A DNA stretch of 64,000 bases from Bacillota bacterium. GTDB taxonomy: Bacteria; Bacillota; Clostridia; Lachnospirales; Lachnospiraceae. The position numbers and the translations under genes were made by a program. Under the pieces are notes generated by a model. It had not been told where the DNA came from. It worked only from the letters and a program-made list of their open reading frames with translations, and ran no database searches. Below are positions 18,426 to 27,673 of the stretch, piece after piece (the stretch's first letter is position 1; every line of letters starts with the position of its first letter). Where the stretch lies: assembly GCA_023421505.1 (NCBI GenBank), contig JAEZTJ010000093.1, positions 1-64,000 on the forward strand. Reading direction: 5' to 3'.

Positions 18426-18557
18426 TGTACTTTATTAAATTTAATTGGTAATTATCTATGTTAAGCATCCTGCAATTACTTAGTAATGGCTTTGTATCTC
18501 CGTAGATTGTATTATTTATTATATCTTCCTTAAATTTGATCTCTACCAATCGATAAC

Positions 18558-18932
18558 TTATCGCTTACCCGTCTTAATAAATTCTATCAACTCATTCACA
18601 TCATCAAAGTCATCGTAATCACCGTATATTCCTTCTCTATGGTATACCACCCCATTCTTTTCATTTATTTCAAGACGATCCAGTAATCTCTCCAGACCAT
18701 AATTTTGTATAAAAAGTGTAAATGCATAAGGCTTTATCTTATCCAGCAATCCCTTCCGACATGATTGTTTACACTCATAGCAAGCACTGATTCCTTTTTC
18801 GATTGAGCATTTACGGTTTTCACACCAATCTTTATCCGGACATTCACCGGTATCGCAACCCCTGCATTGATCATTTTCTGAACACAAACAGCATGCAAGA
18901 CCGCACCTAGCAATACCTAACTCCCGTTTCAT
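18558..18932 (-). CDS. DUF3795-type cysteine-rich protein
   Basis: A 124-residue soluble protein of the DUF3795 style. The first half has an RCGLxC start and about a dozen cysteines in C-x2-C and C-x4-C pairs (CGLACCLCSENDQCRGC, then CPDKDWCENRKC and CYECKQSC), which fits one or more zinc sites. The C-terminal half is a short helical region ending in an acidic patch (DYDDFDDVNELIEFI). The function of the family is not established. It stands alone with a GGGGG ribosome site. Confidence 0.8.
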   Translation of the reverse strand: MKRELGIARCGLACCLCSENDQCRGCDTGECPDKDWCENRKCSIEKGISACYECKQSCRKGLLDKIKPYAFTLFIQNYGLERLLDRLEINEKNGVVYHREGIYGDYDDFDDVNELIEFIKTGKR

Positions 18933-18980
18933 AATAATCCCCCTATTTTTAATTATTTATAGATTAGTCTATCGTTTCTA

Positions 18981-19145
18981 CTATCTTTTTTCCAACCCAA
19001 AGGAACGTAAATCATTATTATCAATTTTTCTATTTACTAAATCTTTTTTCACTAACCGGTTTATTACATTTGAAAAAGTACTATTAGGAACACCTAACTT
19101 ATCAATAAATTCTTTAATTTTGAAATTGGGGTTATTATAGCTGAA
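18981..19145 (-). pseudogene. Remnant of a MarR-family regulator
   Basis: An open minus-strand frame of about 54 codons with no start codon, closed by TGA upstream and TAG downstream, encodes a recognisable MarR winged-helix core: FKIKEFIDKLGVPNSTFSNV followed by INRLVKKDLVNRKIDNNDLR. The N-terminal dimerisation helices and C-terminal part are missing. It lies between the DUF3795 gene and the radical SAM gene. Confidence 0.75.
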
Positions 19146-19323
19146 TCATCCTTCACAATTCATCTTCCTTTTATTCGTTAATTTAACTATTATGTTAACA
19201 CATAGTAAGATAAATGGCAATCCGAAGCAAATTGCTGTTTTGCCATTTTTTCATTGGTCTTAATAATTAAAGTTGTCCATACAGATCGGTAGTGTTAAAA
19301 TAGATCAGAAAGGAAGTAGACCG

Positions 19324-21063
19324 ATGAATATTATATTCTTATCTGAAATGGCTCATCCGGCAATGATTGACTATATGAAAACCAAAGGAAATGTCATTCT
19401 TATTCCTAAAGATGACCGATTTGACAGTAAAATTAGCACTCATCCTGATCTGATTATATCAATTATAGATGATACCTTAATTCTTGATGAAAAAGCCCAT
19501 ATCAGTATTTTCAATCAGTTAGATGCTCTGGGTGTTCCCTATGTGTTGGGTAATTCAAAGCTTTGTGCAATTTATCCAGAGGATATCGCATATAATGCAG
19601 TGATTACTAAGGATACTTTAGTGCATAATCTCGACTATACGCATCCTCTTCTTTTACTGCATAGCAGATATAGGAACAGAAAACTAATCCCTGTCAAGCA
19701 AGGCTATACCAAATGCTCTACTGTGGTGGTAGATGATGAGCACCTGATCACAAGCGATAAGGGAATTTACGAAGCTGCCAAAGAAAATATGAATATACTT
19801 TTGGTTGAACAGGGACATATATTACTTGAAGGCTATGACTACGGCTTCTTAGGAGGTGCCAGTGCAAGTCTTGAGAATACGGTTGTATTTCATGGAGATT
19901 TGAGTAAGCACCCTGACTATTTTAGAATTAAAACATTCCTTGAAGCAGCACAAAAGAAGCTACTCTATTTCAAGGAATTCCCACTAACGGATATTGGTTC
20001 CATTCTAGTTTTTAAGCATCATAAAAGCAGGCCGCAGGAAGGTTCCGCTTACAAAAAGCATGTCAATATTCCAATATTTATATCGCATGAGGGCTGTCCG
20101 AATGATTGTGTGTTTTGTAATCAACGAAAGATCACAGCAAAGGCGAAACCAATGACCCTCCAGGAGGTAACGGAACAAGTAAATACCTACTCCTCTACTC
20201 TAGATGATGAGACCTATATAGAACTGGCTTTCTTTGGTGGAAGCTTCACCGGTATTGATACAAACCTTCAGGAAAACTACTTAAAATTAGCTTATGAGTA
20301 TAAAAAAGCAGGAAAAATCAAGGCCATACGCTTATCAACCAGACCGGATTATATATCAAAGGTTATTCTTGACCGATTAAAGCATTATGAAGTTGATATT
20401 ATTGAGCTTGGCGTTCAATCCTTAGATGAGGAGGTTCTAAAGGCCGCAAACCGCGGTCATACGGTTTCTGATGTGTATAACGCAGTGGGATTAATTAAGT
20501 TATATGGGTTTCGGCTGGGTATCCAACTAATGGTGGGCTTGCCGGAAGATACAAAGGAAAGAGCTGTTCTTTCTTCGAAGCTTACTGCTATGTTAAAGCC
20601 TGAGTTTGTTCGTATCTATCCTACACTAGTCATTAAGGATACCGAATTGCTTACGCTTTGTAAGCTAGGGAGGTATCATCCGCTTACTTTGGAAGAAGCT
20701 ATAGATTGGACAAAAGACATGTATCAAGTATTTTTAAAGAATCAAGTACCCATCATCCGAATAGGGCTGCAGCCGACCGAGCTGATTGCTGAAGGTAAGG
20801 AAGTCCTTTATGGCCCCTTTCATCCTGCCTTTCGGCAGCTAGTAGAGAGTTCCTATTTTTTAGAGCACGTCAAAAAAATGCTAAGTTTTCAAAGTGCTTC
20901 ACTCAATAATCCAGAAGAGAAAACAATCCTATGTAATCCCAAGGATTTATCTCAGGTTATCGGTCATAACCGAAGGAATATGGTTATACTGGAAAAAGAA
21001 TATCCTCAAATCAAAGTTATACCTGATGAACGTATTCAACCTATGACAATAGAATTAGCATAA
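19324..21063 (+). CDS. DUF6873-like domain fused to Elp3-type radical SAM protein
   Basis: A 579-residue fusion. Residues 1 to about 235 form a domain I place as DUF6873 (a GME-fold family) by its GYTKCSTVVV, GYDYGFLGGASA and FHGDLSKHPDYF segments. From about 245 a radical SAM domain follows, with the iron-sulfur motif CPNDCVFC (C-x3-C-x2-C), FFGGSFTG and LSTRPDYI, all typical of COG1243-type (Elp3-like) proteins from Clostridia. The ATG at 19324 has GAAAGGAAG upstream; the upstream TTG would lie before it. In my experience these two families usually occur separately, so the fusion stands out. The reaction is unknown. It has its own terminator. Confidence 0.85.
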   Translation: MNIIFLSEMAHPAMIDYMKTKGNVILIPKDDRFDSKISTHPDLIISIIDDTLILDEKAHISIFNQLDALGVPYVLGNSKLCAIYPEDIAYNAVITKDTLVHNLDYTHPLLLLHSRYRNRKLIPVKQGYTKCSTVVVDDEHLITSDKGIYEAAKENMNILLVEQGHILLEGYDYGFLGGASASLENTVVFHGDLSKHPDYFRIKTFLEAAQKKLLYFKEFPLTDIGSILVFKHHKSRPQEGSAYKKHVNIPIFISHEGCPNDCVFCNQRKITAKAKPMTLQEVTEQVNTYSSTLDDETYIELAFFGGSFTGIDTNLQENYLKLAYEYKKAGKIKAIRLSTRPDYISKVILDRLKHYEVDIIELGVQSLDEEVLKAANRGHTVSDVYNAVGLIKLYGFRLGIQLMVGLPEDTKERAVLSSKLTAMLKPEFVRIYPTLVIKDTELLTLCKLGRYHPLTLEEAIDWTKDMYQVFLKNQVPIIRIGLQPTELIAEGKEVLYGPFHPAFRQLVESSYFLEHVKKMLSFQSASLNNPEEKTILCNPKDLSQVIGHNRRNMVILEKEYPQIKVIPDERIQPMTIELA

Positions 21064-21088
21064 GCGCATAATGCCTATGTAATAAGGA

Positions 21089-21125
21089 AACTCCAGCTGC
21101 ACTAGGTAATGCTCTGGAGTTTTTT
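21089..21125 (+). terminator. Terminator of the DUF6873-radical SAM gene
   Basis: An 8 bp stem (AACTCCAG / CTGGAGTT) with a 17 nt loop and a following TTTTTC, 28 bp after the stop codon. Confidence 0.8.
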
Positions 21126-21204
21126 CAAAAGCCTATTTGCAAGTTTAATTTGTCAATTTGCTAATGAGACAAAGTGTTGTATAATTTTTTTATAAAGGGC
21201 TTTC

Positions 21205-21591
21205 TCATTTGTCGTCTGTAATAATTCTCGAATCCATATTAAAATAAAGCTTCCAAAGATTATTCACCTTCTTCCAAAGTGATACTACATGAAAAACTCC
21301 ACCCAAATCAGCTGTTTCTGGTAATTCAGCTTTAGCATCAATCACATAGTGTATCTGAACAGCCTCTTCAATCGAAAATATAACCTCTTTATTTTTTATT
21401 TCATAACCATTTATGTAAAAATCATTAATATATTCAGCATATTCTGCTCCGAGACATCGATACCCGCCACATATCATAACAGCATCATCAGCAACTAGCT
21501 TTTTAAATGCTGCAACATCCCTATTACTTGCTGCGTTCCACATATCGTATTCTTTTTCAAATATAAGTTCTTCCCTGTTCTTATCGTTCAT
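21205..21591 (-). CDS. NTF2-like (SnoaL/DUF4440) protein
   Basis: A 128-residue cytoplasmic protein with the cone-shaped NTF2 fold pattern: an N-terminal helix ending EYDMWNAASNRDVAAFKKLVADDAVMICGG, a central helix, and C-terminal strands (VFHVVSLWKKVNNLWKLYFNMDSR, split here at its natural turns). It is close to the DUF4440 subgroup. Such proteins are small-molecule isomerases, hydrolases or binding modules; no catalytic residue is diagnostic here. Ribosome site GGAGG. No operon partner. Confidence 0.8.
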   Translation of the reverse strand: MNDKNREELIFEKEYDMWNAASNRDVAAFKKLVADDAVMICGGYRCLGAEYAEYINDFYINGYEIKNKEVIFSIEEAVQIHYVIDAKAELPETADLGGVFHVVSLWKKVNNLWKLYFNMDSRIITDDK

Positions 21592-21811
21592 CTTTATTCC
21601 TCCTTAATTCTAAAATTCATAATGTGCTATTTTTCAGATCTACAGCAAAATCTCCATATGTATCTGTAACTTTCTCTCCTGTACTATAACTTATTTGTTC
21701 AATTTTAATTTAGTAATCATATCAAACAATTAAATACATTTCAAGTTGATTCATCCAAATAATTCCTGCTTATAGATCTTGGAGCATTAACTAAGTCAAG
21801 AATATATACGA
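21592..21811. other. Intergenic stretch, no gene seen
   Basis: AT-rich, with the promoter of the NTF2-like gene presumably at its left end. Nothing else recognisable. Confidence 0.5.
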
Positions 21812-21850
21812 ACAAACGGCACTTAGCTTTAATTGCTAAATGCCGTTTGT
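21812..21850 (-). terminator. Probable terminator of the second chemoreceptor gene
   Basis: A 16 bp stem with one mismatch (21812-21827 / 21835-21850, AATT-type loop). The minus-strand tail is only moderately T-rich (GTTCGTATATATT). It lies 80 bp after the chemoreceptor stop. Confidence 0.6.
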
Positions 21851-21930
21851 CTACAGATTGGAAGGTCCATGCTAACATGGAATATATTTAGGTAAGGTAT
21901 GGCGTGTGAAAAAACGTTCACAAACTACTG

Positions 21931-24078
21931 CTAATTAATTATAAATACGTTAATTGCCTCTTCTAATCTCTTGGCTTCCTTTTCTAATTCTAATGCTTCA
22001 TTACTTAATCGCTCTACGGAATCTATCTGACTTAAAACTGTTGCACTTATTTCTTCAGTAGATGCTGCAGTCTGTTCTGATACAGCAGAAATACTTTCGA
22101 TTGCTAACAAAGTATCATCCTTAGCAGCTTCTATCATCTTGATTTTATTCGTTATACTTTCTAAGTTATTTACCAGATTTTTGACATGCTCATTAATATT
22201 ACGGAAAACAGCAACCGTATTATTTAGTGCTTCTGTTTGGGATTGCACAATAATTTCGGCTTTTTGCACGGTTTCTACCGTTTCCTTTGTCTGATCACTG
22301 GTCTCATTTACGATCTTTTGAATTTGCGCAACAGCCTCCACTGACTGATCAGCTAACTTTCTGATTTCACTGGCTACCACTGCAAATCCTCTACCGTATT
22401 CTCCTGCCCTGGCTGCTTCGATCGATGCATTTAAGGAAAGAAGATTGGTTTGGGAAGCTATATCATTAATGACATTTACGAAGGCACTAATACTTTTCGA
22501 TTGAAGCTCAAAATCCTGAACCTTTTCTATTACATTATGTGTGATATCAGAGGTTGCTTTTGCCTTATCTGTTAATTCGTTGATGATTATAATACCTTCT
22601 CCTGAGATCGTTTTTGTGATCTCCGCTATCTGCTTAATCTCATTTGCATTTTGCTTTACATGATTAACTTGCTCCGATAAACCGGTCATCTGCGTTAAGC
22701 AGCTCTCAGTGTCAGATGCCTGCTGTATAATTCCCTGCTGGGTATTGTCTATCGTCTGTGATATCGCTTTTGTTGCAACCAGCAAATCTCTTGATGTACC
22801 TGATAAATCTCCCGCTGAATTAATAACTTTGTTCCCTACCATAGAAGCTTCACCGATTAATTTACGCATACTATCGACCATATTGCCAATTCCCATTGAT
22901 AAAACCCTAAATTCATCTTTTCTTTTGGTATCAAATCTTGTAGTTAAATCACCTTTGGCAGCTAACATAACTGAAGCTCTTAACTGAGTAATCGCTTTCG
23001 TGATCCCTATAGAGATTAATGCCCCGGAAATTGATGCAAGGATGCATGCAAATACGATAAAAAAGACATTAAGATTTTTTATATCCTTCAACTGACTTAT
23101 GATCGTACTTTTCGGTATCAAGGAGCAAACAGCAAAATCCGTATCCTCCAATCTGCTATAAAGAAATAGATATTCTTTATTATTATAGTTAACATAAGAA
23201 TGATAATTTTCTGCCTTTCCCTTTGAAGCATTTTTATAGTATTGGGTATTAACAAATACATTATCAGCTTTGCTATCCGATGTAATCTCTCTCCCGTCAC
23301 CGGTTATAAAAGCTGTTATACTGCCATCTCCCATGTCATATTTTGATAATGTTTTTTTGATCTGTTTATTTGAGATGTCAATTATAATGTATCCATTCCG
23401 ATACTCATTTACTCTGATCACGGATAAAGCATACTCATTCGCATCATAGGCTTTGCCCATATTTGATATTGCTTGATCAATCATATCATGCTTTCCAACC
23501 CAGATGTTTTGTTCACTTGATGCATCAATACTTTTTGCCAACTCACTATTTTTAAAGGATGTATAAAAATCAACATCATTTTTAATATTCAACCCGTTGC
23601 CGTTGGCACCCAACATACTGATATTTGCAATAAAAGCGTTGGTTGATTTATCAATTGTTAATTTTTCTTTGATTGCTTTCGCTGGAGCAGAAGAATTATA
23701 GCTGTCCTTATTATCCGCGCGAAAATATGCTTTAAGCTCTGAGCTTAGATGATATTCCACTGATTTGTGATTTACTACACCTAAAGCATAATTAATATAA
23801 TCACCAACTGCGCTAATTGTATCGGAAGCACTAACTTCATAGTTATTAATCATGGCAGACTGTGATTTGTTATACGAAATTATTCCATATGTAATTAATA
23901 GGGCTACCGGAATAAATAGTGCAATCAATAATTTCACACCTATACGCTGATAAAAGCTGCTGTTCCACTTCTGCGATTGATTATCTATTTTCGGTGTTCT
24001 TTTTTGATTTGCCTTGATTTTTTTTGAATTATTCTCCTTAACAGCTTTCACCTTCAATTTGTTTTCCGAATGTACCAA
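21931..24078 (-). CDS. Methyl-accepting chemotaxis protein with long basic N-terminus
   Basis: A chemoreceptor of about 700 residues. A Lys-rich cytoplasmic leader (about 1-48) precedes TM1 (about 50-70). An extracellular domain (about 75-335) without the amino-acid motif seen in the 1.2-3.2 kb receptor is followed by TM2 (about 340-360), HAMP (about 362-415) and the signalling domain, whose tip includes NLLSLNASIEAARAGEYGRG. No ATG lies near the N-terminus: the frame opens with TTG at 24078 and has a GTG later. An ATG with a fair ribosome site at 24105 lies in another frame and ends after 22 codons. Either the start is unusual or a one-base shift has occurred. Confidence 0.9.
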   Translation of the reverse strand: MVHSENKLKVKAVKENNSKKIKANQKRTPKIDNQSQKWNSSFYQRIGVKLLIALFIPVALLITYGIISYNKSQSAMINNYEVSASDTISAVGDYINYALGVVNHKSVEYHLSSELKAYFRADNKDSYNSSAPAKAIKEKLTIDKSTNAFIANISMLGANGNGLNIKNDVDFYTSFKNSELAKSIDASSEQNIWVGKHDMIDQAISNMGKAYDANEYALSVIRVNEYRNGYIIIDISNKQIKKTLSKYDMGDGSITAFITGDGREITSDSKADNVFVNTQYYKNASKGKAENYHSYVNYNNKEYLFLYSRLEDTDFAVCSLIPKSTIISQLKDIKNLNVFFIVFACILASISGALISIGITKAITQLRASVMLAAKGDLTTRFDTKRKDEFRVLSMGIGNMVDSMRKLIGEASMVGNKVINSAGDLSGTSRDLLVATKAISQTIDNTQQGIIQQASDTESCLTQMTGLSEQVNHVKQNANEIKQIAEITKTISGEGIIIINELTDKAKATSDITHNVIEKVQDFELQSKSISAFVNVINDIASQTNLLSLNASIEAARAGEYGRGFAVVASEIRKLADQSVEAVAQIQKIVNETSDQTKETVETVQKAEIIVQSQTEALNNTVAVFRNINEHVKNLVNNLESITNKIKMIEAAKDDTLLAIESISAVSEQTAASTEEISATVLSQIDSVERLSNEALELEKEAKRLEEAINVFIIN

Positions 24079-24284
24079 ACTGGCTAATTTTTTCGTAAGT
24101 AATCATGCCCTTTCTTCTTATATTTTTAATCTACTTTGCTAAACCTCATTGATGTAAAATCACAGTTAAATACTGTCTGTTCCTATACAATAAAAAAACA
24201 TTTTCTTCACTGAGACATCATTACTAATACTTAGGCCATATAGAAGAAGTCAGGTAATTTCATAGCTGAGTCATTTACAAATCA

Positions 24285-25253
24285 CTATCTATTTACAATG
24301 TTTACAGGTTGTCCTTCCTGAAAAGCTTTTAAATTATTAACTGCGATATCCATTAGTCTCTGTCTGCTTTCCTTCGGAGCCCAGGAAATATGAGGGGTAA
24401 TGAGGCAGTTCTTGGCCTTTAATAAGGGATTATTTCCTTTGATCGGTTCTGAGGATACTACATCTAAGCCAGCTGCAAATACTTTGCCGCTATTTAATGC
24501 CTCACATAAATCCTCCTCAACAATCAGTGGTCCGCGGGAGTTGTTTAATATAATAACTCCATCCTTCATTTTTGCTATGGTATCCTTATTAATAATACCC
24601 TGTGTCGCAGGGAATAACGGACAATGTAGTGTAATGACATCAGAATTCTTCAACAAATTGTCTAAATCGGAATATTTACAGGTATCCGATTCAAGTGCAG
24701 GGTTTTGGTTCGTATCATAGGCTAATACATTCATACCGAATGCCTGTGCAAGTACGGCGGTATTCTGTCCAATTCGGCCAAAACCTATAATACCCATAGT
24801 TTTCCCTGATAGCTCAATTAACGGGTAGTCCCAGAAGCACCAATCTGCGTTATTTTCCCATCTTCCTTCGTAAACTGCCTGGCTGTGATGTGCAACATGA
24901 TGACATATTTCCAACAGCATCGCCATAGCAAATTGAGCAACAGCAGTCGTACCATAGGAAGGTATATTAGCAACCGATATCCCCTTTTCCTTAGCAGCGT
25001 CTACATCCACTACATTATATCCGGTAGCCAGTACACCTACGTATTTGATGCTTGGGCAGCTTTCAAAAACCTTTCTGGAAAGCGGCGTTTTATTTGTAAT
25101 AACAGCTTCCGCATTGCCGATTCTTGAGATAATCTCATCTACATCGTAAAGAGATGTTCTGTCATAAACCTTTAAGTTACCAAGCTTCTCAAATCCTTCC
25201 CAGCTTAAATCACCAGGATTTTCTGTGTAGCCATCCAAAATTACAATATTCAT
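24285..25253 (-). CDS. D-2-hydroxyacid dehydrogenase (hydroxypyruvate/glyoxylate reductase type)
   Basis: A 322-residue NAD(P)-dependent dehydrogenase. The nucleotide-binding domain (about 105-290) has GIIGFGRIGQ (about 153-162). The catalytic triad is visible as R (NNSRGPLIVEEDL), E (SSEPI) and H (TPHISWA). The sequence style is that of HprA/GyaR proteins reducing hydroxypyruvate or glyoxylate. It is the last gene of the long catabolic block, 29 bp after a TIM-barrel isomerase and two genes after glycerate kinase. It would turn hydroxypyruvate into D-glycerate for that kinase. Confidence 0.9.
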   Translation of the reverse strand: MNIVILDGYTENPGDLSWEGFEKLGNLKVYDRTSLYDVDEIISRIGNAEAVITNKTPLSRKVFESCPSIKYVGVLATGYNVVDVDAAKEKGISVANIPSYGTTAVAQFAMAMLLEICHHVAHHSQAVYEGRWENNADWCFWDYPLIELSGKTMGIIGFGRIGQNTAVLAQAFGMNVLAYDTNQNPALESDTCKYSDLDNLLKNSDVITLHCPLFPATQGIINKDTIAKMKDGVIILNNSRGPLIVEEDLCEALNSGKVFAAGLDVVSSEPIKGNNPLLKAKNCLITPHISWAPKESRQRLMDIAVNNLKAFQEGQPVNIVNR

Positions 25254-25282
25254 AATACCTCTCCTTTCATTAACAAACGAAA

Positions 25283-26179
25283 TTAATCTTCTACCATTGC
25301 CCAGGCACGATTAATTACACGCTTCGTATTCGCTAGAATAATATCTGCATCTTCGTCTTTCCAGGGCTTAACTTCAAAGGAAAGAACATATGGATTTGCA
25401 GCGTTGAAAAATCCCTCTTCTTTTAATACAGTAAAGAAGTCAACAAGCTGCTCTACATCATTAGCGCTGTTCGGATATCCAAATCGCGGATGTTGGTCAC
25501 CATATGCTTCACATCCTTCTTTCACCACAGCATTACCGATATGGAAATGTGTAATATATGGTCTTAGTGTGCGGATCACAAATTGCGAGGTCTCATAGGT
25601 TGTTGGGAAATGTGACAGATCGACCATAAGACCAAAATTATTATGATATAATCTCATATCAGCTGCGAATCTAGCTGCTAAAGGTGCAGGACCAATTAAT
25701 GCAGCTTTGTCCATATCAAAGTCGAACACCTCAAGCTCAACCATCATACCCTTTGTTTTCGCATAATCACAGACTGCTCTGGTGGTTTTTAACAGCTGCT
25801 GATATGCCTCTTCCTTCGTTTCCGGACTCCATTTACCAGCCAAAAAAGCGATTCCCTTCGCTCCAAGGAACTGTGCTTCATCCACTGCTTCAATTAAGGT
25901 TGCTTCGGCTTGCTTTCTTCCTTCCTCCGAAAGATCATTCGGATTTAACTTAGGACCAAGCAAACGCGGTTGTGCACCATAGCATATCTTCAAGTGAGAT
26001 TGAGCAAGCATATCCCTTGCCTTCACCCTACTATCATCGTCTGCAAATTTACAAACCTCAATCGCATCAAAGAATTCATCGCAGGCAATAGTACGTATGG
26101 AATCAAGTACATTATAACCCGGATGGCTCATCCATTGAATTGTTCCGATTTGAAAATATTTATGTATTGAATCTCTCAT
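25283..26179 (-). CDS. TIM-barrel sugar isomerase/epimerase (AP_endonuc_2 fold) 1
   Basis: A 298-residue protein of the xylose-isomerase-like TIM-barrel family. Likely metal ligands lie in LEVFDFD (E about 168), VDLSHFP (D and H about 205-208), THFHIGN (H about 231) and LSFEVKPW (E about 281). It shares with the protein at 27674-28558 the segment HIxNxVxKE followed by YGDxHPxFG, so the two form a subfamily distinct from the third TIM barrel at 29572. Given the flanking hydroxyacid dehydrogenase and glycerate kinase, a hydroxypyruvate- or keto-sugar-isomerising role is a reasonable guess. Members of this fold also cleave C-glycosides. Confidence 0.82.
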   Translation of the reverse strand: MRDSIHKYFQIGTIQWMSHPGYNVLDSIRTIACDEFFDAIEVCKFADDDSRVKARDMLAQSHLKICYGAQPRLLGPKLNPNDLSEEGRKQAEATLIEAVDEAQFLGAKGIAFLAGKWSPETKEEAYQQLLKTTRAVCDYAKTKGMMVELEVFDFDMDKAALIGPAPLAARFAADMRLYHNNFGLMVDLSHFPTTYETSQFVIRTLRPYITHFHIGNAVVKEGCEAYGDQHPRFGYPNSANDVEQLVDFFTVLKEEGFFNAANPYVLSFEVKPWKDEDADIILANTKRVINRAWAMVED

Positions 26180-26228
26180 AACTATCTTTCCTTCCTTCTA
26201 TTATTATTTTAATATTATTTGAGTTTTT

Positions 26229-26291
26229 GAGATTGCGAAACACTTCAAATGTGTATACACCTACTGAGACCATAACGTTTCGCAACTATCT
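26229..26291. repeat. Short palindromic MITE-like element (copy A)
   Basis: TTGCGAAAC (26233-26241) and GTTTCGCAA (26277-26285) form 9 bp terminal inverted repeats around a short core containing GTGTATACAC. It lies between glycerate kinase and a TIM-barrel gene. The flanking direct repeat is not clear, so it may be old. Confidence 0.75.
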
Positions 26292-26318
26292 ATTATATGA
26301 ATATCGTACCTTCTGCAC

Positions 26319-27464
26319 TTAAGCTTTTTTGAGCATAGTACCCACCCGAAGTACTCTAAATAAACGTTCTGCAGCATCTTCAAGTAGCTCTTCTCCATGC
26401 TCCATTGCATCACTTAGACTCATCGGAGCATTTACAATCGATAGAATAGAATCTACACCGTAATCATAAATCGTATTGGCACCCTTCCCGATTCCACCTA
26501 CAATCGCTATCACAGGAACTCCTTTTTCTTTACATAATTGACCTATACCAGAAGGCACCTTTCCATATGCTGACTGCTCATCTATCCTGCCTTCGCCTGT
26601 AATGACTAAGTCTGCTCCTTCCAGTAATTCCTCGAATCTAATCAGCTTAAGTAAGGTACTAATTCCTGATTGAAGCTTTGCACCAGTAAAGAACATTAAG
26701 GCTGCACCTAAGCCACCTGCCGCCCCGGCACCTTTTTTATTTGATATATCAATCTGGAATAATTCTTTGATAACTGCTACATAGTTCTCCATACCTTGCT
26801 CCAGCTGCTCCAGTATATCACTGCTGCCCCCTTTTTGCGGGCCATATACATAGGTTGCACCCATAGGTCCTAATAATGGATTATTAACATCACACATTAC
26901 CGTAATATCTGCTTTGGTAAGCTTAGGATGAAGGTTAGTTATATCAATATCTGCAATCTTAATTAAAGACTTTCCGACAGGCTCCACAATAACACCGTCC
27001 TTATCTAAAAACCTTACACCCAGAGCTGCCATCGCTCCAATCCCGCCGTCATTGGTACCGCTGCCTCCGATTGCTATCACAATTTTTTTATAGCCTTTAC
27101 TTAGTGCATGCTCGATTAGCTGACCCGTGCCATAGGTTGTTGTGTTCAGTGGATTTCTAACATCTTCGGAGATTAAGGTAAGCCCTGAGGCTTCTGCCAT
27201 CTCAATAATGGCCACCTCCTGATTTAGTACCCCATACTTTGCCTGTATTTCCATTCCCAACGTATTTTTAACTGCTACCTGCTGGTATTCGCCGTGAGCG
27301 TAGGATATGATTGCCTCCAAAGTACCTTCCCCTCCGTCAGCAATCGGAACCCCAATCATCTCACAGTCAGGAAATATCTTATATCCCGCTTTCTTAATAC
27401 GATCTATAATACATGCCGAAGAAAGGCTTCCCTTAAAAGAGTCTGGCGCTACTATGAATTTCAT
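26319..27464 (-). CDS. Glycerate kinase (GarK/GlxK family)
   Basis: A 381-residue enzyme phosphorylating D-glycerate to 2-phosphoglycerate (this family) with ATP. The hallmark start KFIVAPDSFKGSLSS, the ADGGEGT motif (about 45-51), GGSGTNDGGIGAM, GAGAAGGLGAAL and ITGEGRIDEQSAYGKVP are all present, and the length is normal. I start at the ATG at 27464, with AAAGGAGGGG upstream; a TTG is one codon earlier. It links the sugar-acid products of the cluster to lower glycolysis. MITE-like elements flank it on both sides. Confidence 0.95.
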   Translation of the reverse strand: MKFIVAPDSFKGSLSSACIIDRIKKAGYKIFPDCEMIGVPIADGGEGTLEAIISYAHGEYQQVAVKNTLGMEIQAKYGVLNQEVAIIEMAEASGLTLISEDVRNPLNTTTYGTGQLIEHALSKGYKKIVIAIGGSGTNDGGIGAMAALGVRFLDKDGVIVEPVGKSLIKIADIDITNLHPKLTKADITVMCDVNNPLLGPMGATYVYGPQKGGSSDILEQLEQGMENYVAVIKELFQIDISNKKGAGAAGGLGAALMFFTGAKLQSGISTLLKLIRFEELLEGADLVITGEGRIDEQSAYGKVPSGIGQLCKEKGVPVIAIVGGIGKGANTIYDYGVDSILSIVNAPMSLSDAMEHGEELLEDAAERLFRVLRVGTMLKKA

Positions 27465-27493
27465 CAAACCCCTCCTTTCAGTGAATTTTTATA

Positions 27494-27644
27494 TAGACAA
27501 TTGCGAAACTCAGTAATTGCAAGTATTGTATACACAGCATATACTATTCCGGAGCGGAAGTTAAGCTCATAGGAGCGTTGGAGTGAAGGAATAGTATATG
27601 TTATGTATACAATTAGTAAAACTATATAGTTTCGCAATTATCTA
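27494..27644. repeat. Full-length palindromic MITE-like element (copy B)
   Basis: A 151 bp element with 17 bp terminal inverted repeats (TAGACAATTGCGAAACT / AGTTTCGCAATTATCTA, one mismatch). Subterminal GTATTGTATAC and internal arms (CATATACTATTCC / GGAATAGTATATG) let the whole element fold on itself. It is flanked by a perfect 10 bp direct repeat, AATTTTTATA (27484-27493 and 27645-27654), as expected for a target duplication. No open frame is inside. Copy C at 37173-37337 is the same sequence in the opposite orientation. Confidence 0.88.
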
Positions 27645-27673
27645 AATTTTTATAGGCAAAGTGAAACACACTG

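Noticed and set aside
26221..27660. Possible CRISPR or direct-repeat array, because related palindromes recur
   Set aside because: Copies are widely spaced, lie singly between genes and have target-like flanking repeats; no regular spacers and no cas genes.
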